Below are positions 1 through 11,879 of a stretch of 60,000 bases of DNA, one piece after another. This stretch comes from Gnetum montanum (Eukaryota; Streptophyta; Gnetopsida; Gnetales; Gnetaceae). The position numbers and the translations under genes were made by a program. The notes under the pieces are model-generated. The model saw only the letters and a list, made by a program, of their open reading frames with translations, was not told the DNA's origin and did no database searches. The stretch is taken from the NCBI GenBank assembly GCA_015680685.1, contig MNCI01000651.1, positions 606,168 to 666,167 of the forward strand. The letters run 5' to 3'. Position 1 is the first letter of the stretch. Each line of letters starts with the position of its first letter.

Positions 1-1528
1 TTGATTACTATTGGGTTTGATCCTTAATCTTAATTAGTTTTTAAAGTTGGTATAGCATACTAGTAATACTTAGGATATCTTGGTAAACCAATGTTAGGTA
101 TAGATCCTCTTTTAGAATTATGATTTATATTTTCTCTATCACAATGCTCATTTTTGGGTTTTAGATCTATTAGTCAATGCACAATTTGATTTGATGATAG
201 GTATTTAGCAAATGGACTTGATTATGCATTTTATGAAATTTTGATTTAAATTTGTGATTCTACTATTATTTCAAGGTTTATCACATATTTTATTTTATTT
301 TAACCTATTTTCAATTCTATTTAATTTTGATAAATTTCTAAGTTAAATTGTAAGGGTTTTATCCTATTTGAGATTTTTTAGACCTAATTCCTTTTCTAAC
401 ATTTGACATCCAAAAAGGCAAAGCATTTTGTGCTTGTACAGTGGATTTTGAGGTGCTTTCCAACAATTGTATGGCTATTGCGACTTTTGTTGCAACCTAT
501 GTTAGGGATTGTGATGTAGGTTACAACATTCCATACACATCGTACAAAAATATTACCATAGGAATCGGTAAAGAAAAAGGTTATTTTAACTATTAGGATT
601 CTATTTGTGGATGTTTAACATCAAAAACATAGTTTTGACCAACCAATTTAGAGAAAGAAGAGGAAGAAATCATAATATAAATTCACTAGGATTTAACCTT
701 ATTAATTAAGAAAATTATTAGTACATGACTAATAACTTGGATTTTTATTTAAGTAGATAGACCAGTTTTATAAACATTACAATTTAGTTACATTCCCCCA
801 CCACCTTGAATTTGGATTAATTATATGTATTAATTGCTAACATTTTCTATTTGTTGAAGTTCTTATGGGACATCCCACAGTAAACTATTGGATAGTATTA
901 CTGGAACTAGCACACAAGGGATAGTTGGTTTCAAAGGACCCTGAAGCTATTCTAACAATCCTTTGCTATTTGTGGTACTAAATTTCATGTCATAGTAATC
1001 TTTAAACAATGCTACAGGAAAGGATATTTAGCTCCTAGTGAAGGTAAAAAATTAAGATGATAATTGGGTTAATGTTGGTATTAAAAATAAGAAACACTAA
1101 ATAAATATTGCATGCATATTTTTGTTTTGGAATTAGATAAAATCTTATTACATAATAATTACATAAACCAATTTTGACATATTTGAAAATAAGAGTGGAA
1201 GTTAGCATCTAAAGGTTCGAGTTGGGTGGTGCTGAAATTCAATTTGGATTATTGATCATGTGTTGTTATTTATTTAATGATTTAGATGATTATATGTATA
1301 TTTTGATGCTAACATTTTTTGATGTAGTAACCCCTATGCATGGATGTCTATCTACCTAATGCCTAATTTCAAAACACTTAAGGATGTACTTGTAATTTAT
1401 TTTTCTCTACTTAGTCATGTGAACTAACTTTTTCTTTTATTGTATCATCCATAGCTTGCATATTTTTCTTTGCAAAATGTTTTGAATCATATTATATTCA
1501 TCATCAATTTAATAGATTTAGAAAGAGA
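1..1528. other. AT-rich intergenic DNA, no gene seen
   Basis: Strongly AT-rich sequence without an open frame of useful length and without a protein motif I recognise on either strand. It is probably decayed repeat DNA. The only structure noted begins at the right edge, where the foldback repeat starts. Confidence 0.5.
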
Positions 1529-1970
1529 ACTAGCTTAGATATATATATATCAATTGGCTGAGATGATTTTTTTTAAAAATGATGTTAACCAAGCTTGACT
1601 ATTGGACGAGGTAACAAGATAACTAAAAATGGAATCACTCATCCCTCCTCTGTTTCTCTACCACTTACCCAATTTACTTTTACCCTCTCTATCAAGTTTT
1701 CTCTTTCTTTATTTGTTTATGGAATCTCTAAGAAATAAATCTCTTGCATAAATAACACTCAAAAACACCATGAACAAACAAAGAAAGAGCAAACTTGACT
1801 GAGAGGGTAAAACTAAATTGGGTAAGTGGTAGAGAAATAGAGGAGGGATGAGTGATTTTTTTTTTAGTTATCTTGTTACCTCGTCGAGTAGTCGAGCATG
1901 GTTAACATCATTTTTTTTTAAATAATCTCAGCTAATTGATACATATATATATATATATATATAAGCTAGT
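1529..1970. repeat. Foldback (long inverted-repeat) element, MITE-like
   Basis: The two halves are imperfect reverse complements. The left arm is about 1529-1722, the right arm about 1769-1970, with a loop of about 46 bp. Both outer ends carry ACTAGCTTA followed by a TA dinucleotide run. Inside each arm the same landmarks occur in mirror order: GATGTTAACCA, GAGGTAACAAGATAACTA, a pyrimidine-rich block, and AAGTTTGCTCTTTC-like sequence. No protein is encoded. No target-site duplication is obvious next to the termini. Transcription would give a hairpin with about 190-bp arms. It abuts the first tandem copy of the Helitron 3' end, with only 3 bp between, so it may have inserted there or formed part of that end. 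Confidence 0.75.
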
Positions 1971-1973
1971 GGA

Positions 1974-3212
1974 GCGGTTTCGTGGGCTATGAGTCGAATT
2001 TAATTATTTTTTTATTTTTTAAGTTATCATCACTATTTTCATTCCAAATAATATATACTAGTAAACATAAATTGGTTAAAATAAAATTTTATATATTTCA
2101 TATATGTTGATGAAGGAATACATTACATAATTATTACAACAAACATTACAAAGCTATATAATAGGATTGAGCAAAAGGCAAAATACAATGATAATTGTGA
2201 ACTCAATATGCCTAATCCTCCAATTCAGCAAAATGAATTTCCTGTGCAATTCTACTTTGGAGATGTTTAGCATCTGAAATCTTTTTGTATCTTTGCATAT
2301 AGAAAAGAGGATGAATCTTTAAAGAATCAATGGTCTTGACTCCAGATAATGCAACAAACATTAAACCCATAAGTTCTCTTGTGTAGTGGTTTCGTGAGAT
2401 ATGAGTATAATTTAATTATCTTTTTTATTTTTTAAGTTATCATCACTATTTGCATTCTAAATAATATATACTGGTAAACATAAATTGGTTAAAATAAAAG
2501 CTCATATATTTCATATATGTTGATGAAGTAATACATTGCACAATTATTGCAACAAACATTACAAAGTTGTATAATACGATTGAGTAAAAGGCAAAATACA
2601 ATGATAACTATGAACTCAATATGCCTAATCCTCCAATTGAGAAAAATGAACTTCTTGTGCAATTCTACTTTGGATATGTTTAGCATCTGAAATCTTTCTG
2701 TATCTTTCCACAAAGAAAGGAAGATGAATATTTAAAGAATCAATGGTCTTGACTCTAGATAATGCAACAAATGTTAGACCCGTAAGTTCTCTTATGTAGT
2801 GGTTTCATAGGCTATGAGTAGAATTTAATTATTTTTTTATTCTTTAAGTTATCATCACTATTTGCATTCCAGATAATATATACTGGTAAACATAAATTGG
2901 TTAAAATAAAAGTTTATATATTTCATATATTTTGATGAAGGAATACATTGCATAATTATTGCAACAAACATTATAGGGTTGTATAATAGGATTGAGCAAA
3001 AGACAAAATACAATGATAATTGTAAACTTAATATATCTAATCCTCCAATTGAGTAAAATGAACTTCCTGTGCAATTCTACTTTGGATATGTTTAGCATCT
3101 GAAATATTTCTATATCTTTGCACAGAGAAAGGAGGATGAATATTTAAAGAATCAAAGGTCTTGACTCTAGATAATGCAACAAACGTTAGACACGTAACTT
3201 CTCTTGAACCAA
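1974..3212 (-). repeat. Three tandem ~413-bp copies of the Helitron 3' end
   Basis: Three direct copies begin near 1974, 2386 and 2799, marked by G(C/T)GGTTTC(G/A)TG/AG...ATGAG, giving periods of 412 and 413 bp. Each copy holds, on the minus strand, the C-terminal part of the helicase frame (CLTFVALSRVK-like and SLNIHPPF-like segments) followed by the noncoding 3' tail. Only the rightmost copy is joined to the rest of the helicase gene. The copies differ by scattered substitutions, so the duplication is not recent. The short frames in 2489-2713 and 2901-3098 are parts of these copies, not genes. Confidence 0.8.
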
Positions 3213-5279
3213 TGTCAATAGTAGCCTTATCTAGTGTTATTCCTTAAGATTTATGAATAGTCATGGCCCATGCCAACCGTCACAGTAATTGATGAGATGC
3301 TCCTTGGACCACAGGTATAATTGGCACATGATGAGGATTACCATTATCAAAGGCACATCTGATGTAGGAGTTAAAATCAACAATAATGTATGATGGTAAT
3401 GCAGGTGGTTATTTACCTTGAGGATACATAATACTGTGAATCATGCCAAGTGCACCATTCACCAATCCTGCTTCAAGCCAAATCTTAACTATGAGTATTA
3501 CCCTTGCACCTTCACATATAAGCAGAGATCTCTCTATATCATCACCATCATTATTTGAGATTTAGAATCCATGGGGATCTCTATCTGCTATATACAATGC
3601 AATAGGTCTCTGCATTACTTGCAACATCTTCTTATTGTGTGATTGGACTTTATCCTTTGTATCATATAAGTGCATTAATTTTTCAAAATCGTCTAATCCA
3701 CTCAATGTGGATGGAAGATTCATTCAAGCAGCCAAGAAATTATAATCTTCATCATTTCTTTTTCTTTCTCTAATATGCATCAATACCTCCCTAAGTCTTT
3801 GTTGTTGAGGATCATTTCCAAACTAAAGAAAAATTGCATCCAAAATAACAAATGTATCAAATGATTCCCAAACCCCTATAATATCTGACTTTTTGGATGC
3901 ATAAGGCACAACATCAACCACAGGAGGCGGCTGATCCAAATCACCTATCAATATAACTAATCTTCCTTCAAAAACTTCATTATGATGTTCTAGAAAAATT
4001 TCTATTAATCTTCTATCAATTATTTGTAATAATCTTCCTCCCATAAAACTCATTTCATCAATTATTATATATCTTACCTATGATAGTCGATGTTGTATAC
4101 TTATTTTGTAGATGAAGAGAGTTCTTTGTAAGCACCTATTCCAATGTTCAAACTAGAATGAATGGTTGTTGCATTAATGTTAAATGTTGCAGCTCCTATG
4201 GGTGCCATTACAAGTAAAGCATTATGTTTTTCATTGCAATATTTCAAGAAAGCATTACGAAGCATGCCTATGAGAAATGACTTTCCAGTACCAGCTATTC
4301 CCTGGATAATCATTCTTAAAGGGAAAACAACTTCATCTGTTGATTGTGAAAACATCATATGGCCTACAATTTTATTGTAGCACTTCTTTTGCTTTGCACC
4401 TATCTTATTAGAATCGTAGGCACTGTAGTCATGATCAATAACAATCGTGGACTGAGATGGTTTATTGTTGGCAATAAAACTTATAGCGAATTTTGTAACA
4501 TCCTCTCCCGGATACTATAATGTCCAGTTATGCATTCTATCAACATCTCGTAGCCCAAGCATCTCCACTTCTATTCTCTAAAAATAACTTGTTAATAAGA
4601 GATGATGGTTGAGGATTTCAAAATCATATTCCTCATGATCTTGCACTTGGGGAGTTACATCTAAAAATTGTCTTTCTTCCTTCAAAGCTCGCTAGAATTC
4701 TTCTTTAATATTAATCTCTGATGCTACATACAGATTTTGAATAGACAACCACTTCATTTCAAGATCCTCATCATTAGAACCAAGATCTCGCTTCACATCT
4801 CTAAATGGATAATGTAACAACAACATAGCCCAACAATATTCAATCCATTTTTGTTCTCCTTACTTTGGTGGGATGAGAAACTTGGAATAATATCTAACAA
4901 TAGCATCTAGCTCTAGGTGACACAGATTCCAATTTGGGTTGGACTTATTGTTCATGTTGCAATTGTACTCTTTAAAACCTTGCAACAATGAGACACCCTC
5001 CATCAAAAGTAGATGTTTCTGATACATATTAATAAGATTTTTGTATTTTTCAGCTTCATTAGTTTCATCTGCATTCACTTGAACTTTTTTGTACACCTCT
5101 CGAGAAACATTGAGTGTGCGAAAAACACGACTACAATTTACCAAAGGAAGCTCATACAACATGTGATAGACCTCCATAGCACCAATGTCTCTATCTATAG
5201 CAGCATCGATCATGAGCCTTCTATAGACTGATAAAGCATCTTCATGAGGATCCCTTGACTCAGAAATTTGCAATAACAT
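3090..5279 (-). pseudogene. Helitron PIF1-like helicase half
   Basis: This continues the Rep frame. The stretch 5279-4860 is open for 139 codons and includes an EVYHMLYELPLV segment of the linker between Rep and helicase. Walker A is IIQGIAGTGKS near 4310-4280. Walker B is DEMSFMGGRLLQ near 4055-4020, followed by a PPVVDVVPYA block near 3915. The C-terminal helicase motif TIHKSQG reads TIHKS-stop-G near 3250, a CAA-to-TAA change. The terminal domain follows (GITLDKATIDIG, then TFVALSRVKTFDSLN). Helicases of this class unwind DNA during Helitron transposition. In-frame stops and frame changes between the blocks show decay. Relation to host PIF1 is excluded by fusion to Rep. Confidence 0.75.
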
Positions 5280-5284
5280 GTCAT

Positions 5285-8200
5285 GAAAAAACTTTGATTT
5301 CTTCTCTATTTTAGCTGCATATTTCGTGATATATTTTATGACAACATATCATGACATTACTGGCTGAAAATCTATCTTTTCCCTTCATGTGTGAAGCATC
5401 ATTCTATTATGAACATTAATCCTTGAATCATTTCTTCGAAGAACATATCTCATTATTATTTTCTGGATCTCTCTGAAGAGTTGATTCTAAAGATAACGAT
5501 GAAGGAACATTGTACCTAGAATTGAAAAATATGAAAGTTAAATATTTATATATTTTTTCCCATGATAAATTAAAGTTTACTTACTAATAAAAATTAATGC
5601 AATGGTGAGGAAATAGTAATGATACAACATTTTGATTAGAAAGTGGCACCTGCAAACTTCTTTGCCATTACATTTTCATAAGCATGCACCGAGTTTGCAT
5701 GTAGTATGTCTCTGAATAGCATTAAGCAAATTAGCATAATCAATTTCTATATCCATACATTGTAGTTGTTCAATAGTCAACTCACATAGATGACATAACA
5801 TATTTACACATAAAGCCTAAGTGAGAAAATAGATTGAAAGAAGTAACAATGGAGAAATTAATTTCTCTATATTCTAAGCAATATCAGAAAAAAAAACTTT
5901 ATGTAAAGAATAGAAAAGATAAATGAGAACTTACATTAGTTGTAAATCTTGGATTCCATGCATTTGTAATTGAATCAAAAAATTCCTTTGCCCTACACAT
6001 GACATGAGGATCATTATGGTCAAGCTCATCTACCTTTGGAGCACCTTGTATCCATAGGAAACCATGCACATGTGGAGATCCGCAATGCTGCCACTCATAT
6101 CATGTCCAATAGTCAACAACATGGAACTCATTCATCAAAACTATTTTAAGAAAGGCAATGTGACAATGATGCACGAACTCTGCAACTATATGCAGATTTT
6201 CTATGATATTACTCTGCCTCCAATGTTTGAGTTCTGATGAGTTCTCAGGTGGATCTCCTTCTATCATATTATGTAGCTCAGGCTAATAGAGATCTGCTAC
6301 ACTCAGAGTAAAAAAATAGTAGGTGTTCCCAATTGATTCACCATGTCAATTAGCTCTACTTTACATTTTCTCTAATAAGATGGTGTACCATGAATGGATG
6401 TACCATATCACATTAAATTATCAACAATGACATGTGATGGAGCATTATTCAATTGTTCTCGTAGTTCTTCAATAGTTATGGGTGCATCAACAATATTTTT
6501 TAAAAAAATACAGCAATAGATTCCATTGCCTGTCTCCTAAAGATATTATAAATATAATACCTACAAATAAATCACACATCATTGTTTAAATGTTATAAAA
6601 AAACATTATGAATAATGATAATAACAAAAAAATGGAGAATTAATATTTACCTAAATTGCTTGTGGCATCCAAATCTACCATATTTGTAGTGAATAAGATG
6701 TTTTTCATAGTTATGCAGTTTGACATCTTTAGCTCTTCACTCAAGAAAATCACATTTTCCTTCAGGAAAAAGACTTGGAAATGCCATCATAAACAATGCC
6801 ATCATGTTAAACTCATTAATAGGAGAATCAAACATAGAAGGCTACTAAGCAACATTTTAATCTTGCAATGATGGATTATGCATCCATGCTCTTATCCAAT
6901 TAATTTCCTTTCTTACAAATTCCAAGACATTATGCAACTGATGATGTGTAACCAATAATGTTTTCTTCATCTATCTGAAGCAAAGGACCTTGAAATTACA
7001 ATCTCATTTCTCCATCCTTTTTTGACAATGGAATATAAGGAATTCTATGGAAGATGTTAACATCACCAATATCAGCAACATCATCTAATGCATGCATATC
7101 AATCTCAACATCTCGATAGTATGGATCATTTGCCCTTTTAAAAATCAAAGCTTCATAAACCCATCTCTTGTTGACAATGAAATTATACTCAGTGCCCATT
7201 TGATCTACTCTTCTCAATATCAAGAAAGGGATATCTTTAATTCTAAGAGGAGGTCTTTTAGTAATCTGTGTGACATCCTGAGCAAAGCTAATTATGTGAC
7301 CTTTATACTTGAACTATCCATCAACTACATGTGTAAATTATAAAATGGGATTGATTTTTGCAATTAACATTTCTTCAAACTTATTTAAATAGACTAAGAT
7401 AGGTGGTTGAATATCAAGATCCATGTTATTTTCAACAAAAAATCATTTGATTTCACAACCAAAACTGTCAAGAATATTATCTTTGTTTTCATTAATGCAC
7501 CTATTACATATGGGTCCTCTACTTCTAGTTGAATCCAATAATATGTTAAGAAACATTTCGTTGCATACATTGCAGGAACATGGATTTGCAAAACTTCTAA
7601 CTATAGTATTAAAATTGTATATTGCTTAAGCAATTTCTATACTTTCCTTTAGCAGTCTTGGGAAAGACCAGATAGGTTTTGAAGAAGGCATTTCCATTGT
7701 TGGTGCACTGGCAACATCTGTAGCTTCATTTATTCAATGAAATGAATTTTCCTCCCATCAACGTTGCCTCTTGCGATGCTCACTCTCACTATAATGTTGT
7801 TGTTCTTGATCTTCTTGCAATTGTTGTTCTTCTTTGTGTGTGATTTCTGGAACAAATGTTTCTTGATTAACAGGCACAGATGCATTTCTAATTTCCTGCA
7901 AAAAAATGTTTCAAAATTAAACCAAAAAATGTACCAACTTGAGTATGGGCAAACACCAACCTACATTTCTTCTTGATTATTTACATTATTAGTATCAATA
8001 ATGTGGATCATTGCATCGGATGAATTTCCAAGTGATGAGAGGGGATTTGAAGTTGACGTAGCCTAAAAAAATTATATGCAATGCAAATATGTAAATAAAA
8101 TGAGAAGATTTCCCTATGATAAATATTTGTTTTAAAATATTAAAAAATTCATAAATTACATACTCCTGAATTTTGTAGAATTAGTTGTTGTTCTCATTCA

Positions 8201-8431
8201 CATTGTTTTGCTTCTCGTTTTAGAAATCATCTTCTCTCCTCTGCAGTCATCGATTCTAGATTTTTAGTTTCTATAATCCATGGTCATCCTCTACCTCAAC
8301 CATGCCCACACGCATGCCCACTGCCACAACCTCCATGAATCACATTACTTGTTGCAGTAAATGGTTGTTGTTGCTGATCTTGAAGAAAGTGGTCTTCATC
8401 TTCTCCATTGGGACTAATAGCAATAGGATCC
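5285..8431 (-). pseudogene. Helitron Rep (HUH endonuclease) half, with introns
   Basis: The start ATG at 8431-8429 opens MDPIAISPNGEDED, followed by a Gln-rich stretch, a Gly/His-rich stretch and a TAEERR-like segment. A CxxC zinc-binding segment lies near 7590-7490. A block typical of Helitron N-termini, with TKRPPLRIKDIPFL, lies near 7270-7200. The HUH motif SPHVHGFLW is near 6085-6055. The two-tyrosine motif KYITKYAAKIEK is near 5335-5300. Five GT-AG introns can be placed from splice sites: 8063-8163 (GTATGT...TTTTTTAG), 7896-7964, 6561-6650, 5817-5934 (GTAAGT) and 5516-5584 (GTAAGT). Many in-frame stops and at least one frameshift upstream of the HUH motif make it a pseudogene. Confidence 0.72.
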
Positions 8432-8727
8432 ATGTTTTTAAAAATGCACGAATTCTAATATTGCACCTCTTAATCTTGTAACATGATGCTTAAGTTTAAT
8501 ATCTATAAATACTGCATCACGCCATAACCATCATCACCTTAATTGTCGCCATGATCGTAACCGTCACCATTTTTATTAATAACAAATATTCATTATTATC
8601 CATTGTTTATAATAAAAAATATTCAGTATTACTGTAATCATAACTGTTGATATTTATCATGTTAATAACTATTCAATATTACCCATCATTTATCATAATA
8701 AATATTCATTATTACCCTCGGGGCCTA

Positions 8728-9066
8728 CATGTGAGGGAGTACGAAGAGACACGAATGGGGAGCCCAGGGATTGAGGGTGTCAATCGAATAGAGATTCGAC
8801 TCCCTTGTACTAACTCTTTGGCTTCTTGCACGTGGTGCTTGCATGTGAGAGAATACAAACAGACGAATGGGGAGCCTAGAGGTCGGGGGGTTCATAGAAT
8901 AGAGATTTAGCTCCCCTACAATGACTCTTTAGCTCCCTTGCACATGGTGCGTGTGCGTGAGGGAATACAAAGAGACGAATGTGGAGCCCAAAGGTCGAGG
9001 GGTGTCAATCGAATAGAGATTTAGCTCCCCTGTAGTGACTCTTTGACTCCTTGACTTTTTAGATTC
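8728..9066. repeat. GC-rich ~113-bp tandem repeat, three copies
   Basis: Direct copies start near 8728, 8842 and 8954, giving periods of 114 and 112 bp. Each contains GTGAGGGAATACAAAGAGAC-like sequence, GAATGGGGAGCC, AATAGAGATTTAGCTCCCC and CTCTTTGGCTCCCTTGCAC. A degraded partial fourth copy runs to about 9110. The block is markedly GC-richer than the AT-rich DNA around it and lies between the 5' end of the Helitron gene and the 3' end of the Penelope-like element. The open frames across it are products of the repeat, not genes. Confidence 0.8.
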
Positions 9067-9159
9067 AGCTCCCTTGCAATCACTCTTTGGCTCCCCTGCA
9101 CATGGCACATGACATGGACGGCGACAAAATACACTCCCCCTAATCACATGAGACATGTT

Positions 9160-9770
9160 GGCCTCTCAACCAAAAAGAGAATAAATAGCATTACAATTAT
9201 CAACTACTTGATATGTAGCACATAATGATTATTTTTTTTAAAAAAAACTAGTTGTAGGAAAAGAGAAAAAAAATATAAAGATATAATAAACTACAATAAA
9301 AATAAGAAGTTGTAAGAAGAAATAACAAAGGAAAAAAAATAAAACTATTTTTTAAAAATACTTATTAAAGAGAAATAATTGCTAAAATAAAAAGGCTAGT
9401 TGTAGGACAAAAGTCGTATGAATAAAAGGATAGAAAAAGTAGGAAATACATGGGTTGTTAGTTTAGTAGGTATAGGGGGATAATGCTTTTTAGGAAAAGT
9501 AAAACTGCTACTTAATAAATGTTTAAAAATAGGGAAAATGATTCAAAAAATTAATTAAAAATATAAAATATTTGAGAGGAAAATGGAAACTAAAAATATA
9601 ATGAGATAATAATCATAAACTCATAACTTTTACATATGAGATAAAAATTTTATAAATAAAAACAAAACATTGTACAAATAATAGATTTAAAATTAGAGAA
9701 AAAAAATATTAAATTAAGTAGGATGTTAAAGCAAATTTGTAGGTTGCTTATTTTTTATTAAAATAGGTCA
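9160..9770. other. A-rich noncoding stretch downstream of the Penelope-like element
   Basis: Very A-rich on the plus strand, with poly-A and AAATAAAA-like tracts and no open frame. It lies downstream of the GIY-YIG domain in the sense of the Penelope-like element, so part of it may be that element's 3' untranslated end. No terminal repeat was identified. Confidence 0.4.
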
Positions 9771-10085
9771 CTACTCTAAGTAGGTAAAATAGCCTTGATC
9801 TTGATTAGCATTATTAGAATGAATTCTAATTTCAAAGACTTCTCTATTTTTTCTATCTACAAAGTTATCCATTATACAAAGAACTTCACTATTATCTATT
9901 AACCACTTATGACTTCTAGAGGAGTTATCATTTTCTATATGTTTTATAAGATATGATTTTAAATATCTAATATATTGTATTTTTGTTATGTGTTTTTTCA
10001 ATCTAATAGAGAAAGTTCTACCAGTTTCACTAATATACTATGTACTACAACTACATGAGATTTTATAAATACCACTATTATTGAG
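9771..10085 (-). pseudogene. GIY-YIG endonuclease domain of the Penelope-like element
   Basis: On the minus strand, NSGIYKISCSCST lies at about 10079-10041, then a TAG stop at 10038-10040, then YISETG at 10037-10021, matching the GIY-(x)n-YIG pattern with YIG as YIS. The downstream part contains KKHITKIQYIRYLKSYLIKH and ends in HSNNANQDQG. This nickase domain primes target-site reverse transcription. It follows the RT by a ~500-bp connector with weak similarity to the RT thumb (VSRKKTHID). The TAG could come from CAG. Confidence 0.8.
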
Positions 10086-10594
10086 AATATTCCTTTTATC
10101 TTTAAAACTAAAAAAAAAAGTTAGATATTTTATTATAGGGTTTAAAGATTATTATAAAATCATGTTTTTTAAAAACTCTAGCTATTTTCTTAAGAATAAC
10201 TTTGATGTAGGGAATGTTGATGAGTTTTTATTTGAAAGAGAATTATTATTTCCTAGATTTTCTTAGTATTTATATTAGAAGGAATGTCTATTTTATTTAG
10301 CTAAAAATGAATCAATTTTAACCATACTTAAGTAATAGTCTTTTTATCAAATTTATTGAGTTTAAAGATAATGTTCAAATGATTAGCCTTTTTATGGAAA
10401 GAAATTCTGTTACAAATATTGAGAGCTCTAATCATTAAGAAGAAAAGGATAGGAAGTTTTTGACTAAAAGGATGATAAAAAAGACCATCCAAATATCAAT
10501 CAATATGTGTCTTTTTTCTAGAGACTTCACATGAAATTCTAAATTTATTATTTGATTTTTTCTTTCTTACAATGTTAACATATAAGAAAGGCAA

Positions 10595-11825
10595 TCAATT
10601 GTGTTTTTCTAGTTCCATAGCAAATTGGATGTTGGAATCTATTTTATTAAGAAGTTTATAAAAATCTTGAGGATTTTCTAAACTATAAGGCCAACAAACA
10701 TTAGTATCATATACATATCTTATCCAATGTTTAGGTTTCAAAGGAAAAGAATTAATGATAAGTTCAAAATTTTCCATGTATAAATTAGTAGTCAAAGGAG
10801 ACAAAGGTGAACCCATAGCAACACCTTTGTTTATTCATAAAACTCATTATTATATTTAAAATAGGTAGTTTCTAAATAAAGCTTAATAAGAAAGCATACA
10901 TTATTATCTAAATTAAACTTATAAATCACATTCATTGCTTTATCTAAAGGAATCATAGTATATAAAGAAACAACATCAAAATTAACTAAAATATCATTTT
11001 CATCAATATGAGAATTCTTTATAAAATTAGAAAAATGTTTAAAGTTTTTAATAAAAGATGAAATCTTACAAGTGAAAGGAGCAAAGTGATTAGCTAAGTA
11101 TTTAGCAAGCAAATAAGTAGTAGAGTTATTAGTATCAACAATAAGATAAAGAGGAGCATTTTTCTTATGAATCATAGGTAGACCATAAATATGATGAATA
11201 GAGCAATTAGAAGATACTAATGAGTTCTTAGTTTCATCACGTAAATTTTAATTTAATATAGCATCTTTGATTTTTAAAAAAATATATTTAAGAGTAGGTT
11301 CTTTAAATAATTTTTCATAACTACCACATGATAAATGTTCTAGCATTTTCTTTTGATAATTTGTTTTATTCATACTAACTATAGCATTACCTTTATCTAT
11401 CCTAGTAATAACAATATTTTCATTATTTTTAATTATTAAAAAATAAAAAAATTCACTTTAGGTATATTACATTTAGAAATTTTAGAGTATTTTAAAACTT
11501 TTGCATAATCTTGAATAATATTTTCTGCAATTTCATCATTAAAGCCTTTAGGTAATTTTTCTATAACAATAATAATATCTTCAAAAGGAATTCTCCTATG
11601 AGTAATAGCAAACTTTAAATCTCTACTTAAAACATTTAAAGTATTATCAACAATAATAACAAAAGATAAATTACTAATAATTTTCTCTAGTTTAATGTGG
11701 TTTTTAGTGTGATCTATGTTATCTAGAGCCAACTGCAAACTTTTATCAAAATCATGATTTTTTAGTTCATCGAAATCAAAAATATTTTCTATAAAAGAAA
11801 GAAAATTAGACTTATTATTTTTCAA
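10595..11825 (-). pseudogene. Penelope-like reverse transcriptase, broken
   Basis: The frame 11825-11436 (129 codons) gives the N-terminal part, with a FAITHRRIPFEDIII segment and CNIPK. A stop follows, then a stretch that includes ITRIDKGNAIV and GLPMIHK. The frame 11175-10831 (114 codons) carries LVNFDVVSLYTMIP, whose D is the first catalytic aspartate. Near 10830-10816 there is a stop (CAA to TAA) plus a missing base before MGSPLSP. In the catalytic box, expected as YVDD, the sequence reads RYVYDTNV: the first aspartate codon is TAT at 10709-10711. The RT is therefore dead on three independent grounds. Confidence 0.8.
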
Positions 11826-11879
11826 TTTTTCAATGAGGAAAACTCTTTTTAGAAAACTTATTTTTTCCTTCCAGGTGAA

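Larger units (their letters stand above)
1974..8431 (-). mobile_element. Degenerate Helitron (rolling-circle transposon)
   Basis: One minus-strand gene, read from 8431 down to about 3090, contains in order a Rep N-terminal region, an HUH motif, a tyrosine motif and an SF1B (PIF1-like) helicase. That order defines Helitron RepHel proteins, which cut and join single strands for rolling-circle transposition in the nucleus. The protein looks unlike the Rep of canonical plant Helitrons as I remember it: the zinc-binding N-terminus and the EWQ...GSPHVHGF type of HUH block recall Helitrons of animals and fungi. Typical termini (5' TC, 3' hairpin plus CTRR) were not located with certainty. Many stops and frame breaks show it is inactive. 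Confidence 0.8.
9771..11830 (-). mobile_element. Penelope-like retroelement (RT + GIY-YIG), Dryad-like
   Basis: A minus-strand coding region reads reverse transcriptase first and a GIY-YIG endonuclease last. That arrangement is diagnostic of endonuclease-bearing Penelope-like elements, which copy themselves by target-primed reverse transcription. Landmarks are an IPKVNFF N-terminal block, GLPMIHK, FDVVSLYTMIP (RT motif A), MGSPLSP (motif B) and GIYKISCSCS (GIY). Such elements are common in animals; to my knowledge plant copies have been described in conifers under the name Dryad and interpreted as an old transfer from arthropods. This copy is broken by stops, at least one frameshift and a changed RT active site. 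Flanking terminal repeats were not found. Confidence 0.85.

Noticed and set aside
8647-9156. Frames of 75-87 codons on both strands
   Set aside because: They lie inside the ~113-bp tandem repeat and reflect its periodicity.
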